Of a stretch of DNA of 64,000 nt, positions 8,251 to 17,451 are shown in pieces. Both the position numbers and the translations under genes were made by a program. This DNA is from Paraburkholderia humisilvae (GTDB taxonomy: Bacteria > Pseudomonadota > Gammaproteobacteria > Burkholderiales > Burkholderiaceae). The stretch covers positions 186,001-250,000 of the forward strand of contig NZ_CADIKH010000001.1 in the NCBI RefSeq assembly GCF_902859855.1, written 5' to 3'. How positions within the stretch are numbered: the first letter of the stretch is position 1; each line of letters opens with the position of its first letter. The notes under the pieces were generated by a model. That model was not told where the DNA came from. It saw only the letters and a program-made list of their open reading frames with translations, and did not search any database.

Positions 8251-8718
8251 ATGCTGCGACCCCCGATGTTCGCCGCCTCGCTGCTTGCCACGGCGTTGCT
8301 CGCCGTGGCGCCCGCTTCTTTTGCCGGCGAACGCGTCATCGAAATCTGGAATCCGCCTGAAGCACGGCAAGGTGCTCATCTGATCGGCAAGACGGCAAAA
8401 CCGCCGCATCATCGAAAAGTGCTCGCGCACCGCAGTGCGCCGACGCCACGACAACGTCAGGACGCGCCGCAAGCGTCGCAACAGACGTCACAACCGGCCG
8501 CGCATCCGCCGCTGAGCCAGGCCCCGACCCAGAGCGCCAACGCGGCGGCGAATCATGCAACCGCACCGGTCGCGGACGCGGGCCGCCTCAAGCACAGCGC
8601 CCCGTCGCACCCGAAAGACGACATCACGCACTTCGAAGACATTCCGCGCATTGTCACGCCGGAAGGCAATGTGTTGCGCGTCGGCGCGGACGGCGCAACA
8701 GCTCGGGTCACGCGCTGA
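8251..8718 (+). CDS. hypothetical exported protein, low complexity
   Basis: This encodes about 155 residues. The start at ATG 8251 is favoured by GGAG at 8241-8244 and sits one base after the preceding stop. A signal peptide is evident (hydrophobic core FAASLLATALLAVAP, probable cleavage after SFA). The mature part is Gln/Ala/Pro/His-rich from about residue 50 to 120, likely disordered, and ends with a more ordered segment containing RIVTPEGNVLRV. The next gene overlaps its stop (TGATG). No family is recognised. Confidence 0.6.
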   Translation: MLRPPMFAASLLATALLAVAPASFAGERVIEIWNPPEARQGAHLIGKTAKPPHHRKVLAHRSAPTPRQRQDAPQASQQTSQPAAHPPLSQAPTQSANAAANHATAPVADAGRLKHSAPSHPKDDITHFEDIPRIVTPEGNVLRVGADGATARVTR

Positions 8719-8918
8719 TGCAAGCGCGGTACTACAAGGGTTTCTCGATCTGGGGACATGCGATCCGCCAGCAGAACGGCTACGCCGCAAGCGGCACGAT
8801 TACCGCCGGTACGAAGGTCGTCGAAGCATCCGGCATCCTTGCGCAGGTCGGCACGGAACAGGAAGCGGAAGCCGTCGGTCTTGAATGGGCCGAAGCCTGG
8901 GTCGATAGCCACAGCTAA
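8718..8918 (+). CDS. small hypothetical protein
   Basis: This encodes 66 residues and its ATG overlaps the stop of the exported protein gene, so it is probably translationally coupled. It reads ARYYKGFSIWGHAI near the start and AEAVGLEWAEAWVDSHS at the end, a compact, acidic, probably cytosolic domain with no signal peptide. The family is unknown to me. Coupling to the two preceding genes suggests a shared role. Confidence 0.6.
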   Translation: MQARYYKGFSIWGHAIRQQNGYAASGTITAGTKVVEASGILAQVGTEQEAEAVGLEWAEAWVDSHS

Positions 8919-8962
8919 CGTCTTCGGCACGTTACACGAGCATCCGGAGCGTGCAACGCGCG

Positions 8963-10150
8963 TCAGATAGCGTTAAGCGCGCTGCCGGAGCCCGCCGTGT
9001 CCGCCGCTACCACGACGCGATTGCGGCCCATCGCCTTTGCCGAATACTGCGCGGCATCCGCTCTCGCCATCAGGTCCGCAAGCGTGTCGTCGCGCTGCAC
9101 TTCGCTCACCCCGGCGCTGAACGTACAAACCAATTCGCCGCCCGGCACCGTCAACGCAGAAGCCGCGACCGCCCTGCGCAGTGTTTCCATCCACTGCGCC
9201 GCGTCGGCTTGCGTGGTCGACGGGAACACGATGGCGAATTCCTCACCGCCAAGGCGCCCGAACACATCATCGCGACCGAGCGCGCGCGTCACCACGCCAG
9301 CGAATGTCTTCAGCACCGCATCGCCGGTTGCGTGGCCATGCGCGTCATTGATTGCCTTGAAGCGGTCGAGGTCCAGAATCGCAATCGATAGCACGACCCG
9401 CTGGCGCTGCGCCGCGTCGAACAGCGCCTGCGTCAAAACGAGGAACGCGCGACGCGCGAGCGCGCCGGTCAATTCATCGAGCGTCGCGAGGCGCTCCATG
9501 CATTCCGCCATCCGGTCGTGCGCCAGCATCACGATGCCCACCGACAGACACGGCAACGCGAGTATCACCATCGCGGCAAACACATCGTTGGTCGGCGTCG
9601 GCGCAATCACCGCGACCGTTTGATGCTCCCAGCCAAGTCCGAACGCGAGCCCGCGCGCGAGATGAATCGCGGCTTCAACCAGCGCCGTCCAGAACACGAA
9701 GTCGTAGCCATATCGCGGCCGGTGTCGCGGCCGGTAGCGCCAGACAGTCCACGCGAAGCTCACGCGTACGTACAGGAGAAAGGCGGATACCACGCTGATC
9801 CGGATATTCGGGTTCGGCGTGACAACCGTCCAATGAGCGACGCACGCGAGCAACGCGACGTAGATCGCAAGCTCGCGGTAATGGGATGCCCGCAGGCCGA
9901 AGAATTGCCTGCATCCTTGCAGAACGAGCAGGACTGCATAGGTGATCACGGCGGTCGTGATCAGCAGGCTCACCCCGTCGGGCATGCGCCCCTGGAATGC
10001 GAGAAAGATGAAAGCGCCGGCCGTCAGGATGTTCGCACTGAGCCAGCGCGCAAGCCCGGGTATGCCAGCTCGCAGCAGCGAACCCAAGATCGCGACACTC
10101 ACGACGCCCGACGTCGCCGCGACGAACAACGGTGCGACGTGACTGATCAT
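8963..10150 (-). CDS. membrane-anchored GGDEF diguanylate cyclase
   Basis: This 395-residue protein has about six or seven hydrophobic helices in residues 1-210 and then a GGDEF domain. The active-site motif is GGEEF at residues 301-305, within RLGGEEFAIVFP, and the nucleotide-binding DLDRFKAIND is at 260-269. It would make cyclic di-GMP from two GTP at the inner membrane. The product-inhibition I-site (RxxD ending five residues before GGEEF) reads G292-R-D-D295, so the first arginine is missing and feedback inhibition may be weak. It is convergent with the preceding small operon and monocistronic. Confidence 0.9.
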   Translation of the reverse strand: MISHVAPLFVAATSGVVSVAILGSLLRAGIPGLARWLSANILTAGAFIFLAFQGRMPDGVSLLITTAVITYAVLLVLQGCRQFFGLRASHYRELAIYVALLACVAHWTVVTPNPNIRISVVSAFLLYVRVSFAWTVWRYRPRHRPRYGYDFVFWTALVEAAIHLARGLAFGLGWEHQTVAVIAPTPTNDVFAAMVILALPCLSVGIVMLAHDRMAECMERLATLDELTGALARRAFLVLTQALFDAAQRQRVVLSIAILDLDRFKAINDAHGHATGDAVLKTFAGVVTRALGRDDVFGRLGGEEFAIVFPSTTQADAAQWMETLRRAVAASALTVPGGELVCTFSAGVSEVQRDDTLADLMARADAAQYSAKAMGRNRVVVAADTAGSGSALNAI

Positions 10151-10392
10151 GGATCGGTTAGCGGCCTGTGAATCGTGACTCGGGAAATCCGGCTATTGGC
10201 AAATGAAGCGCGCAGCCTGACTGCGCAGCACCGCGCGCGCGTACAAGACTACGGCAATTGGCGGATTTTCTTGAGGGTGCCGCGGTGTAACCGTCACCGG
10301 CAACGAGGCGCGCCCATGAGCCGCTTTCGTACGACGAAACCATTTGTCGCTCGCGACAAACACGGAAGTATCCGCAAGCCCGACAAGCACGG

Positions 10393-11283
10393 TCACGCCG
10401 CCAGCAGATGATCGACGAACGCCGCGAGCGCGGGCCGCAGCGCGCTGCGTTCGCCCGCCGCCATGCAGATATAGAACTGACGGCACGCCCAGTCGTCGAG
10501 CAGATGGATCGCCTTCAACCCATAGCGCGACAGATACGATGCGGCAATCAGCTCCGGCATCATGCCGATGCCGATCTGCTCGCGAATCAACCGGCAGCGC
10601 GCCTCGTAGTTCGAGACTTCGATACGGACATTCAGCGGCCGCGACAGGCTCGCTTCGGCAAGCGATAGAAACGCCTCGTACGAGTGCCGCGGAAAATAGC
10701 CGACGAACGGATAGTCTTTCGCCGCTTCCAGCATCGTCTCGTCAAGTCGCGCAAGCGGATGATCGAGCGGCACCACCAGCACGATATGGTCTTGCCGGTA
10801 CGGCAGCGAGTGAACGCCCGGCGCGGGCGTCAGCGCGTGATAGAGGCCGAGGTCCGCTTCGCCGTCGGTGACGAGCCGCGGAATGTCGTAGCTATAGCGC
10901 TCCTGCAAGTCGATCTGCGCGCCGGGCTCGCTTGCGAAGTAGCGGCTCAGCACGGGCGGCAGGTATTGAATGATCGATGACCGGTTCGCGGCAAGACGGA
11001 TCTTCGGCATGCCGCCCGCGCCGAATTCGGCGACGCTGTTCTGCGCGAGCTCGACACTGCGCAAAATCGCTTTCGCGCGGTGATACAGCGCGGCGCCCGC
11101 GGGGGTCGGCTCGACACCGCGCGCATGCCGCACGAGCAGCACCGCGCCTAGCCGGCGTTCGAGTTCCGCAATGCGTTTGCTCGCCGCCGATGTCGCCAGA
11201 TTCTCGCGCTCGGCGGCCTTCGACAAGCTCTTCGATTCGATCGCCGACACGAGCATCTGCAAACCCAACAAATCCATTTTCAT
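10393..11283 (-). CDS. LysR-family transcriptional regulator
   Basis: About 296 residues. The N-terminal winged HTH (SLSKAAERENLATSAASKRIAELERRLG region) is followed by a LysR substrate-binding domain. The start was placed at MKMDLLGLQM, where LysR proteins usually begin. The open frame extends 14 codons upstream. It lies downstream of, and on the same strand as, the amidohydrolase gene and probably controls the surrounding catabolic genes, some of which are divergent from the amidohydrolase. The inducer is unknown. Confidence 0.88.
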   Translation of the reverse strand: MKMDLLGLQMLVSAIESKSLSKAAERENLATSAASKRIAELERRLGAVLLVRHARGVEPTPAGAALYHRAKAILRSVELAQNSVAEFGAGGMPKIRLAANRSSIIQYLPPVLSRYFASEPGAQIDLQERYSYDIPRLVTDGEADLGLYHALTPAPGVHSLPYRQDHIVLVVPLDHPLARLDETMLEAAKDYPFVGYFPRHSYEAFLSLAEASLSRPLNVRIEVSNYEARCRLIREQIGIGMMPELIAASYLSRYGLKAIHLLDDWACRQFYICMAAGERSALRPALAAFVDHLLAA

Positions 11284-11427
11284 GCGCTGCGCAACCCGTC
11301 GAAAAGACACGCGGCTGCGCAGCAAGCGGCGCGCCGCTCCCGCGATGATACGCGTCGCGCACGCATGGTCGCATCAAGCGGTGTTCCGGGCGGCGTCATC
11401 GGATTGACGCGTCACGCCCGCGCCGGG

Positions 11428-12321
11428 TCAGTGCTCAAAGCCATACAGCCGCGCCGGATTATCGACGAGAATCGCGCGCCGCAACGCTTCAACCTGCACT
11501 GCATGCGCGAAGCGCGTGAGCAGCACCGCATCGTCCGGCATCTGCGCCGAGTCGAAGTAATTCACATGAGGCCAGTCGCTGCCCCATACGATCTGCTGCG
11601 GATTGGCCGCGAGGATCGCCTCGAAAAATGGCGCAACGTCATCGTAAGGTGCGCCTGCGACGCTCACGCGATCGGCGCCGGATAGCTTCGTCCACACAGC
11701 GCCGTCCGACAGCATCGCGATAAGCCGCTGGAAACCGGCGTCCGCCGTGCCGCGCGCGACGCTCATCCGTCCCATGTGGTCGATCACGAGCCCGATCGAG
11801 AGCGCGCGCAGTAGCGGCTCCAGTTCGGGCAAATCGGGCGCGTGAATCCAGATCTGCGCGTGCCAGCCGCGCGCGGCGAGCTTCGGCGCAAGCGCCCGCA
11901 ATGCGTCAAGACCCGCGCCATTGCGATATACGGGCTGTCCGTCGCGGCGGAACAGATTAAAACGCGCGGCGCGCACGCCATGCCCGGTCAGGCGGTCGAG
12001 TTCCGCTTCCGACGTGTCCGCGCCGAGCACCGCGACGCCGCGCAAGCGCGCGGGATGCCGCTGCAATGCATCGACCAGCGACGCGTTATCCATCCCGTAG
12101 ACGCTTGCCGTCACCAGCACGCCGCGCTCGAAACCGAGGCCATCGAGATGCGCGATAAAGCGATCGACCGGGTTCACCGGTGGCGTGTAACTGCGTTCGT
12201 CGGCGAGCGGGAAGCGCGCATAGGGGCCAAACACATGGGCATGGCAGTCGCACGCATGCGGCGACATCCGGATCGGAGAAACGGCGGATGCGGGCAAGGG
12301 ACCCAGGCAAGGTTTCGTCAT
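11428..12321 (-). CDS. metal-dependent amidohydrolase, 2-pyrone-4,6-dicarboxylate hydrolase-like
   Basis: This 297-residue TIM-barrel hydrolase of the amidohydrolase-2 family has DCHAHVFGP near the N-terminus (strand-1 HxH), H in the VIDHMG segment and the C-terminal WGSDWPH motif carrying the catalytic Asp. Close relatives hydrolyse 2-pyrone-4,6-dicarboxylate or cyclic lactones in protocatechuate and gallate meta-cleavage pathways. The start at 12321 begins MTKPCLG; longer starts add a non-homologous tail. It is divergent from the hydroxyacid dehydrogenase/MHS/aldolase operon, which suggests a shared pathway for a lactone or dicarboxylic acid. The exact substrate is inferred only. Confidence 0.8.
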   Translation of the reverse strand: MTKPCLGPLPASAVSPIRMSPHACDCHAHVFGPYARFPLADERSYTPPVNPVDRFIAHLDGLGFERGVLVTASVYGMDNASLVDALQRHPARLRGVAVLGADTSEAELDRLTGHGVRAARFNLFRRDGQPVYRNGAGLDALRALAPKLAARGWHAQIWIHAPDLPELEPLLRALSIGLVIDHMGRMSVARGTADAGFQRLIAMLSDGAVWTKLSGADRVSVAGAPYDDVAPFFEAILAANPQQIVWGSDWPHVNYFDSAQMPDDAVLLTRFAHAVQVEALRRAILVDNPARLYGFEH

Positions 12322-12637
12322 GGCGATCGTGTGGTCGAGAAAGGTTCGCGCAGGTCCGTCATGCCGTTCATCGATGCACGCCGAGCCCGGCAGCGCGCGA
12401 CGCTGGAACCGTGTCCCCAAGGCCGCGGCGCGCAGTGTCCATGGTACGGCGACGCCGCGCGCCCAGCGTTATCCAGATGGAAACGGTGCGTTCACTAAAA
12501 AGATCAGCACGCGCACCGGAGGCGGCCAGAATGGAGGCATCGTCGCGGTGGTTTTCCCGATTGAGATAGCCGCACGCCATTCATGCGGCACGCGACGACA
12601 ACACCATGATTCGAACGAGACGGAGACGAAGCACGCC
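12322..12637. other. divergent intergenic region (316 bp)
   Basis: This region separates the amidohydrolase from the dehydrogenase operon and must hold both promoters. A frame open throughout on the plus strand has no family resemblance before codon 12638. I see an AT-rich patch near 12492-12505 but no convincing -35/-10 pair and no clear inverted repeat for the LysR regulator. Confidence 0.4.
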
Positions 12638-13657
12638 TTGGACATCCTGCTTTCGCGCCTCGCCGTACAGCGCTTTGGCGCGGCGATTGCGCAAACACTG
12701 CGCGCGGTGCCGTACCGCCTGATCACCCCCGACGACGTGATGCACGCACGCGCCGAGGTCGACGATGCGTGCGCCGTGGTCGCATTCATCAGCCGCGACG
12801 TGACCGGCCGCTCGACCAAGACCGCGGTCACGGCAGAAACCGAGCACTTCTACCGCGCGCTGCGTGCGTCCCCGCATTTGCGCTGGGTGCACGCGCACTC
12901 GGCGGGTATCGATCGGCCCATCTACCCGGAATTGCTGCAACGCGGCGTCACCGTCACGACGTCGGCGGGTGCGAATGCGCGCTCCGTCGCGCATGCAGCG
13001 CTCGCCGGCCTGCTGTCTCTCGCACGGCGTTTGCCGCTGCTGCAGGCGGCACAACGACAGCACACCTGGCAGCCGCTGCTCGAAGACGCCACGCCGCGCG
13101 AACTCGCGGGCCAGCATGCGCTGATCGTCGGTTATGGCCCGATCGGACAACGGCTCGCGAAGCTCCTCGACGCGCTTGAGATGAACGTGACCGTCGTGCG
13201 TCGTGAAGCCGGTGGCGTCGCACCACGCGCCATCGCGCTCGCGGAGATCGATGCCGCACTGCCCGAGACCGACTGGCTGATCCTCGCGTGCCCGCTCACG
13301 CCGCTCACGACACGGCTGATCGACGGGCGACGCATGCGGCTATTGCGGCGCGACGCGCATCTGATCAACATCGCGCGCGGCGAAGTGGTGGTCGAAGCGG
13401 ACCTGATCGCCGCGCTGCGCGAGCAGGTGCTGACGGGCGCCTATCTCGACGTGTTCGAGCGCGAACCGCTCGACCCGGCTTCGCCGCTGTGGGACCTGCC
13501 GAATGTGCTCGTCACGCCGCATACCGCCGGCCACTCGGACAGTCACTACGAAGCGGTCGGCCGCATCTGGCTCGACAATCTCGCGCGCTTTGCCCGCGGC
13601 GCAGCGTTGGTCAACGACGCGCAGTCGTACCCATCGCCGGACCTCGCGATGCGATGA
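12638..13657 (+). CDS. D-isomer-specific 2-hydroxyacid dehydrogenase
   Basis: This 339-residue NAD(P)-dependent dehydrogenase reduces 2-oxoacids or oxidises D-2-hydroxyacids. The nucleotide-binding motif is VGYGPIGQRLAKLL. The catalytic Arg is in NIARGEVV, the Glu in FEREPLD and the His in TPHTAGHS. A start at TTG 12638 gives MDILLSRLAVQ, matching where the family begins; GGAG lies 12 bp upstream, and no ATG in frame fits better. It is the first gene of an apparent operon with the MHS transporter (37 bp later) and the class II aldolase. Confidence 0.85.
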   Translation: MDILLSRLAVQRFGAAIAQTLRAVPYRLITPDDVMHARAEVDDACAVVAFISRDVTGRSTKTAVTAETEHFYRALRASPHLRWVHAHSAGIDRPIYPELLQRGVTVTTSAGANARSVAHAALAGLLSLARRLPLLQAAQRQHTWQPLLEDATPRELAGQHALIVGYGPIGQRLAKLLDALEMNVTVVRREAGGVAPRAIALAEIDAALPETDWLILACPLTPLTTRLIDGRRMRLLRRDAHLINIARGEVVVEADLIAALREQVLTGAYLDVFEREPLDPASPLWDLPNVLVTPHTAGHSDSHYEAVGRIWLDNLARFARGAALVNDAQSYPSPDLAMR

Positions 13658-13694
13658 GATAGCCGCACGACAGATCCAATAAAAGGAGACATCC

Positions 13695-15032
13695 ATGCAC
13701 GATCGTTCCGCTACCGCGACGACGTCCGCGGCCGCCGGCGAACTCGACAGCGCCGCCGCGCGTGCGATGCCGCGGCGCAGCGCAGTCAAGTCGATTGTTG
13801 GCGGGTCGATCGGCAATCTGATCGAGTGGTACGACTTCCATGTGTACACCACCTTTTCGATTTACTTTGCCGCGTCGTTCTTTCCGCGCGAGAACCGCAC
13901 CATCCAGTTGCTGAGCGCGGCCGCGATCTTCGCGCTGGGCTTTCTGCTGCGCCCGGTCGGCAGCTGGCTGATCGGCCTCTATGCGGATCGCCGCGGCCGC
14001 CGCGCCGGTCTCACGCTATCGGTTGCGCTGATGTGTGCGGGCTCGCTTGCGATCGGCTTGTGCCCGACCTATCCGCAGATCGGCCTCGCCGCGCCGCTCG
14101 TGCTGCTGCTCGCGCGGCTCGTGCAGGGCTTCTCGCTCGGCGGCGAGTACGGCGCGAGCTCGGTGTATCTGAGTGAAATCGCGAAGCCGGGCCACCGCGG
14201 CTTTTACAGCAGCTTCCACTACGTGACGCTGATTCTTGGCCAACTGCTCGCAACGATCGTGCAAGTGGCGCTGCAAGGACTGGTGTTCACGCATGCGCAA
14301 CTGGTCGCATGGGGTTGGCGCGTGCCGTTCCTCATCGGCGCGGCGCTGGCCCTCGTCGCATGGTGGGTACGTCGCAATATCGACGAAACGCCCGATTTTC
14401 GCGCGCTCTCCGACAAGGCAAAACGCGGACTGCGTGTTACCGAACTGCGCAAGCACGCGCGGCCGGTGTGGCTGGTATTCGGGCTCACGACCGGCGGCAC
14501 GCTCGCGTTTTTCACCTATACGGTCTACATGCACAACTATCTGGTCAATACGGTCGGCCTGAGTGCCCAACAGAGTGCATGGGTATCGCTGTCGACGCTC
14601 GCGCTGTTCATGGTCGTGCAGCCGCTATTCGGCGCGCTGTCCGATCGCATCGGCCGGCGTGCGCTGCTGCTGTGGTTCGGCATCGCCGGCACGTTCGGCA
14701 CGTATCCGCTGATGACCGCGCTCGCGCACACGCGCAGCGAAACGACGGCGTTCCTGCTGCTCGCCTTTGCGCTGATGATCGTGTCGGGTTATTCGTCGGT
14801 ATGCTCGGTCGTGAAGGCGGAACTCTTTCCGGCACGGATTCGCGCGGTCGGCGTCGGCGTGCCGTATTCGATCGCGACCGCGCTGTTCGGCGGCACTGCC
14901 GGCTATGCGGGTCTCTGGTTCAAGAGCATCGGCCACGAGAGCGGCTTTTATCTGTACGCGTCCGCTTGCATCGGTTGCACGCTGATTGCGACACTCAGCC
15001 TGCGACGCAGCGACATTCAGATGCAGCCATGA
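13695..15032 (+). CDS. MHS-family MFS transporter (alpha-ketoglutarate/proline-betaine permease type)
   Basis: This 445-residue, 12-helix permease has the metabolite:H+ symporter signature: GNLIEWYDFHVY in helix 1, LYADRRGRRAGL in the 2-3 loop and QGFSLGGEYGAS in helix 4. It imports organic acids with protons. A strong ribosome site (AAAAGGAG) precedes the ATG. Position between a hydroxyacid dehydrogenase and an aldolase suggests import of the pathway substrate. Confidence 0.9.
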   Translation: MHDRSATATTSAAAGELDSAAARAMPRRSAVKSIVGGSIGNLIEWYDFHVYTTFSIYFAASFFPRENRTIQLLSAAAIFALGFLLRPVGSWLIGLYADRRGRRAGLTLSVALMCAGSLAIGLCPTYPQIGLAAPLVLLLARLVQGFSLGGEYGASSVYLSEIAKPGHRGFYSSFHYVTLILGQLLATIVQVALQGLVFTHAQLVAWGWRVPFLIGAALALVAWWVRRNIDETPDFRALSDKAKRGLRVTELRKHARPVWLVFGLTTGGTLAFFTYTVYMHNYLVNTVGLSAQQSAWVSLSTLALFMVVQPLFGALSDRIGRRALLLWFGIAGTFGTYPLMTALAHTRSETTAFLLLAFALMIVSGYSSVCSVVKAELFPARIRAVGVGVPYSIATALFGGTAGYAGLWFKSIGHESGFYLYASACIGCTLIATLSLRRSDIQMQP

Positions 15033-15117
15033 ACGCCGTGCCCATTGGTTGCTCATTCCACTCATCGCGGGCGTTGCGCCCGCTGCACGCACTGTACCGA
15101 TCAGCAGGAGTCTTTTT

Positions 15118-15906
15118 ATGACGAAGCAACTGGAATTTTCGATCCCGTCGATGCGCGAGCACTGCTCGCAAGCCGAATGGCAAACGCGCGTCGATCTCGC
15201 CGCATGCTACCGCCTCGTCGAACTGTACGGCATGTCGGACATGGTCGCGAATCATATCTCCGCACGTGTGCCCGGCGAGCATGACGCATTTCTGATCAAC
15301 GCATACGGGATGCTTTACGAGGAAATCACCGCGTCGAGCCTGATCAAGATCGACAATGAGGGCAACATTCTTAGCAAGCCCGCCTTCGTCGGCGGCGACT
15401 ACGGCATCAATCGCGCGGGCTACGTCATTCACGGTGCGATTCACGACGCGAAGCCGGACATCAGCTGTGTGATTCATACACACAGTTGGCCAGGCATGGC
15501 GGTCTCGTCGCTCAAATGCGGGCTGCTGCCGCTCACGCAAACGGCGATGCGCTTCTACAAGATCGGTTATCACGACTACTGCGGCGTCGTGCTCGATACA
15601 TCCGAACGCGAATCGCTGGTGCGCGATCTCGGCGACAACAACGCGCTGATTCTGCGCAACCATGGTCTGCTGACGGTCGGCAAGACGATTCCCGAAGCGT
15701 TCAATGCGATGCACCGGCTCGAACTGTCGTGCAAGTCACAGCTCGCGGCAATGGCCTGCCATGTCGAGTTGAACCCGGTTTCGCAGCAGGTGCTTGAAGA
15801 AACGTATATGAACTATCAGCCGCAAACGCGCCGCCCATACGGCCTGATGGAATGGCCTGCGCTGCTGCGCAAGCTCGACCGGATCGATCCTTCGTATCGC
15901 GATTGA
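15118..15906 (+). CDS. class II aldolase/adducin family protein
   Basis: About 262 residues. The zinc-binding HTHSW motif, an earlier NHIS segment and a late NHGLLTVG segment are the characteristic histidine positions of the class II aldolase/adducin domain. Members perform retro-aldol cleavage or decarboxylation of sugar phosphates and hydroxyacids. The ATG at 15118 follows CAGGAG at 15104-15109. It ends the operon 15 bp before the convergent PEP-mutase-family gene. Several class II aldolase-like enzymes in aromatic-acid clusters are decarboxylases, which would fit the neighbouring genes. Confidence 0.88.
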   Translation: MTKQLEFSIPSMREHCSQAEWQTRVDLAACYRLVELYGMSDMVANHISARVPGEHDAFLINAYGMLYEEITASSLIKIDNEGNILSKPAFVGGDYGINRAGYVIHGAIHDAKPDISCVIHTHSWPGMAVSSLKCGLLPLTQTAMRFYKIGYHDYCGVVLDTSERESLVRDLGDNNALILRNHGLLTVGKTIPEAFNAMHRLELSCKSQLAAMACHVELNPVSQQVLEETYMNYQPQTRRPYGLMEWPALLRKLDRIDPSYRD

Positions 15907-15920
15907 TGCGTCGGCGCGCG

Positions 15921-16745
15921 TTACGCGTCCTTCGGGAACAAGCCGTTAATCTGCGCACCGGTGGGCGCATCGCCGAAACCCTCGAAGCGACCCTCGGCGA
16001 GCCCTTGGGCGGCGCGCATCAAGCCGCCCCACGCGGCACGGGCCAAGCCGCCGCCGATGCTCACGCGCCGCACGCCGAGCGCCGCGACATCCTTCAGCGT
16101 GAACTCGGCATTCCAGCCGATCAGCAGATTCACCGGCTTCGGCGCGACCGCCGCAACCACGGCTTCAATCTGTTCGCGCGTGCGGATGCCCGGTGCGTAC
16201 AGGCAGTCGGCGCCGGCGGCCGCATAGGCCTTCAGACGCGCGAGCGTGTCGTCGAGATCCGGCGCGCCGACAAAGAAGTTTTCCGCGCGGCCGACGAGCA
16301 GCGTGTCGCCGCCTGCCGCGTCGATCGCGCGGCGCGCGGCGCGGATGCGTGCCACCGCTTGGTCGAGCGGAAATTGCGGCGCGTCCGCACGTCCGGTCGA
16401 ATCTTCGATTGACAGACCGGCCACGCCGGTTCCGATGGCCAGCGCGACGCTTTGCGCGACTTCTTCAGGGGTCGCGCCGAAGCCGTTCTCGAAGTCCGCA
16501 TTAATCGGCAGATCCGTCGCTTCGACCATGTCGCGCAAATGCGCAAGGATCGCCTCGCGCGGCACGTTGTTGTCCGCCCGCCCAGCCGACCATGCAAAGC
16601 CCGCGCTCGTGGTGGCCAGCGCGTTGAAGCCGAGCGTCTGCAGGTAGCGGGCGCCGCCCGCATCCCAAGGGTTCGGAAGAATGAAGCAGCCGGATGCGTG
16701 CAGCGCGCGGAAAGCCGCGCGCTTTTCTGTGGTCGTGCGGGACAT
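15921..16745 (-). CDS. isocitrate lyase/PEP mutase superfamily protein
   Basis: This 274-residue TIM barrel has NPWDAGGARYL at the start, DFENGFG as the metal-binding loop and GVAGLSIED. The KKCGH motif of true isocitrate and methylisocitrate lyases is absent, so it belongs to the short phosphonomutase-like group of unknown substrate, possibly oxaloacetate or 2-oxoacid carboxy-lyases. It is on the opposite strand from the aldolase operon and 66 bp downstream of ogt on the same strand, so the two may be co-transcribed. Confidence 0.85.
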   Translation of the reverse strand: MSRTTTEKRAAFRALHASGCFILPNPWDAGGARYLQTLGFNALATTSAGFAWSAGRADNNVPREAILAHLRDMVEATDLPINADFENGFGATPEEVAQSVALAIGTGVAGLSIEDSTGRADAPQFPLDQAVARIRAARRAIDAAGGDTLLVGRAENFFVGAPDLDDTLARLKAYAAAGADCLYAPGIRTREQIEAVVAAVAPKPVNLLIGWNAEFTLKDVAALGVRRVSIGGGLARAAWGGLMRAAQGLAEGRFEGFGDAPTGAQINGLFPKDA

Positions 16746-16811
16746 CGATATCTCCTCCTTCGGGTAGGGAAGCGGATGCCTCCCGACGCATGAGTTTGGG
16801 GCCGGTCTCTG

Positions 16812-17312
16812 TCAGATCAGCGAAGCCTGGGTCGCGCTCGACTCGATGGCGATCAGCGTCGCCTTCGCCGCCATGCCGCCAGCAAAGCCGGTCAGGTCGC
16901 CGGACGAGCCGATCACGCGATGGCACGGCGCAATGATCGAAATCGGATTGCGTCCGTTGGCCGCGCCGACCGCCCGGCACGCGCTGCGATGGCCGATCTG
17001 CTCGGCAATCTCGCGATAGCTGCGCGTTTCGCCGAATGGAATGGTCAGCAGTGCGTTCCACACCTTCTTCTGAAACTCGGTGCCGACGAACTCGGTGGCC
17101 ACGTCAAAACGGGTACGCGTGCCGGCGAAATACTCGCCTAACTGCCGCGCGGTTTCGACGAGCACCGGATGGTCGTCCGCCTCGCGCATCTCGCCGAGTT
17201 TCACGCGGCCCGGGCGATCGTTTTCCCAGAGAATCGCCGCCAGCCTGTCACCTCGCGCGACCAGTTTCAGCCTGCCGACCGGCGACGCGACAATCTTGTA
17301 TTCATACAACAT
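16812..17312 (-). CDS. ogt: methylated-DNA-[protein]-cysteine S-methyltransferase
   Basis: This 166-residue suicide repair enzyme transfers the methyl group from O6-methylguanine to its own cysteine. The active-site motif PCHRVIG is present, with the DNA-binding segment IPFGETRSYREIAEQIG before it, as in Ogt/Ada-C. Length is normal for the short Ogt form. The ATG at 17312 follows GGAGGA. It precedes the PEP-mutase-family gene. Confidence 0.92.
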   Translation of the reverse strand: MLYEYKIVASPVGRLKLVARGDRLAAILWENDRPGRVKLGEMREADDHPVLVETARQLGEYFAGTRTRFDVATEFVGTEFQKKVWNALLTIPFGETRSYREIAEQIGHRSACRAVGAANGRNPISIIAPCHRVIGSSGDLTGFAGGMAAKATLIAIESSATQASLI

Positions 17313-17451
17313 CCTGTCCTCCGTTTCCGTGCGGCCGGGCAGGCTCCCGCAATGTGGGATCGCGCCCGCTCAGCCTCGAGAACTCAAGGATAGGCGCAAT
17401 CCTGCAGGAACGTTACACGTCAACGTGAAATGTCGCGACCCTCTGCGCTCG

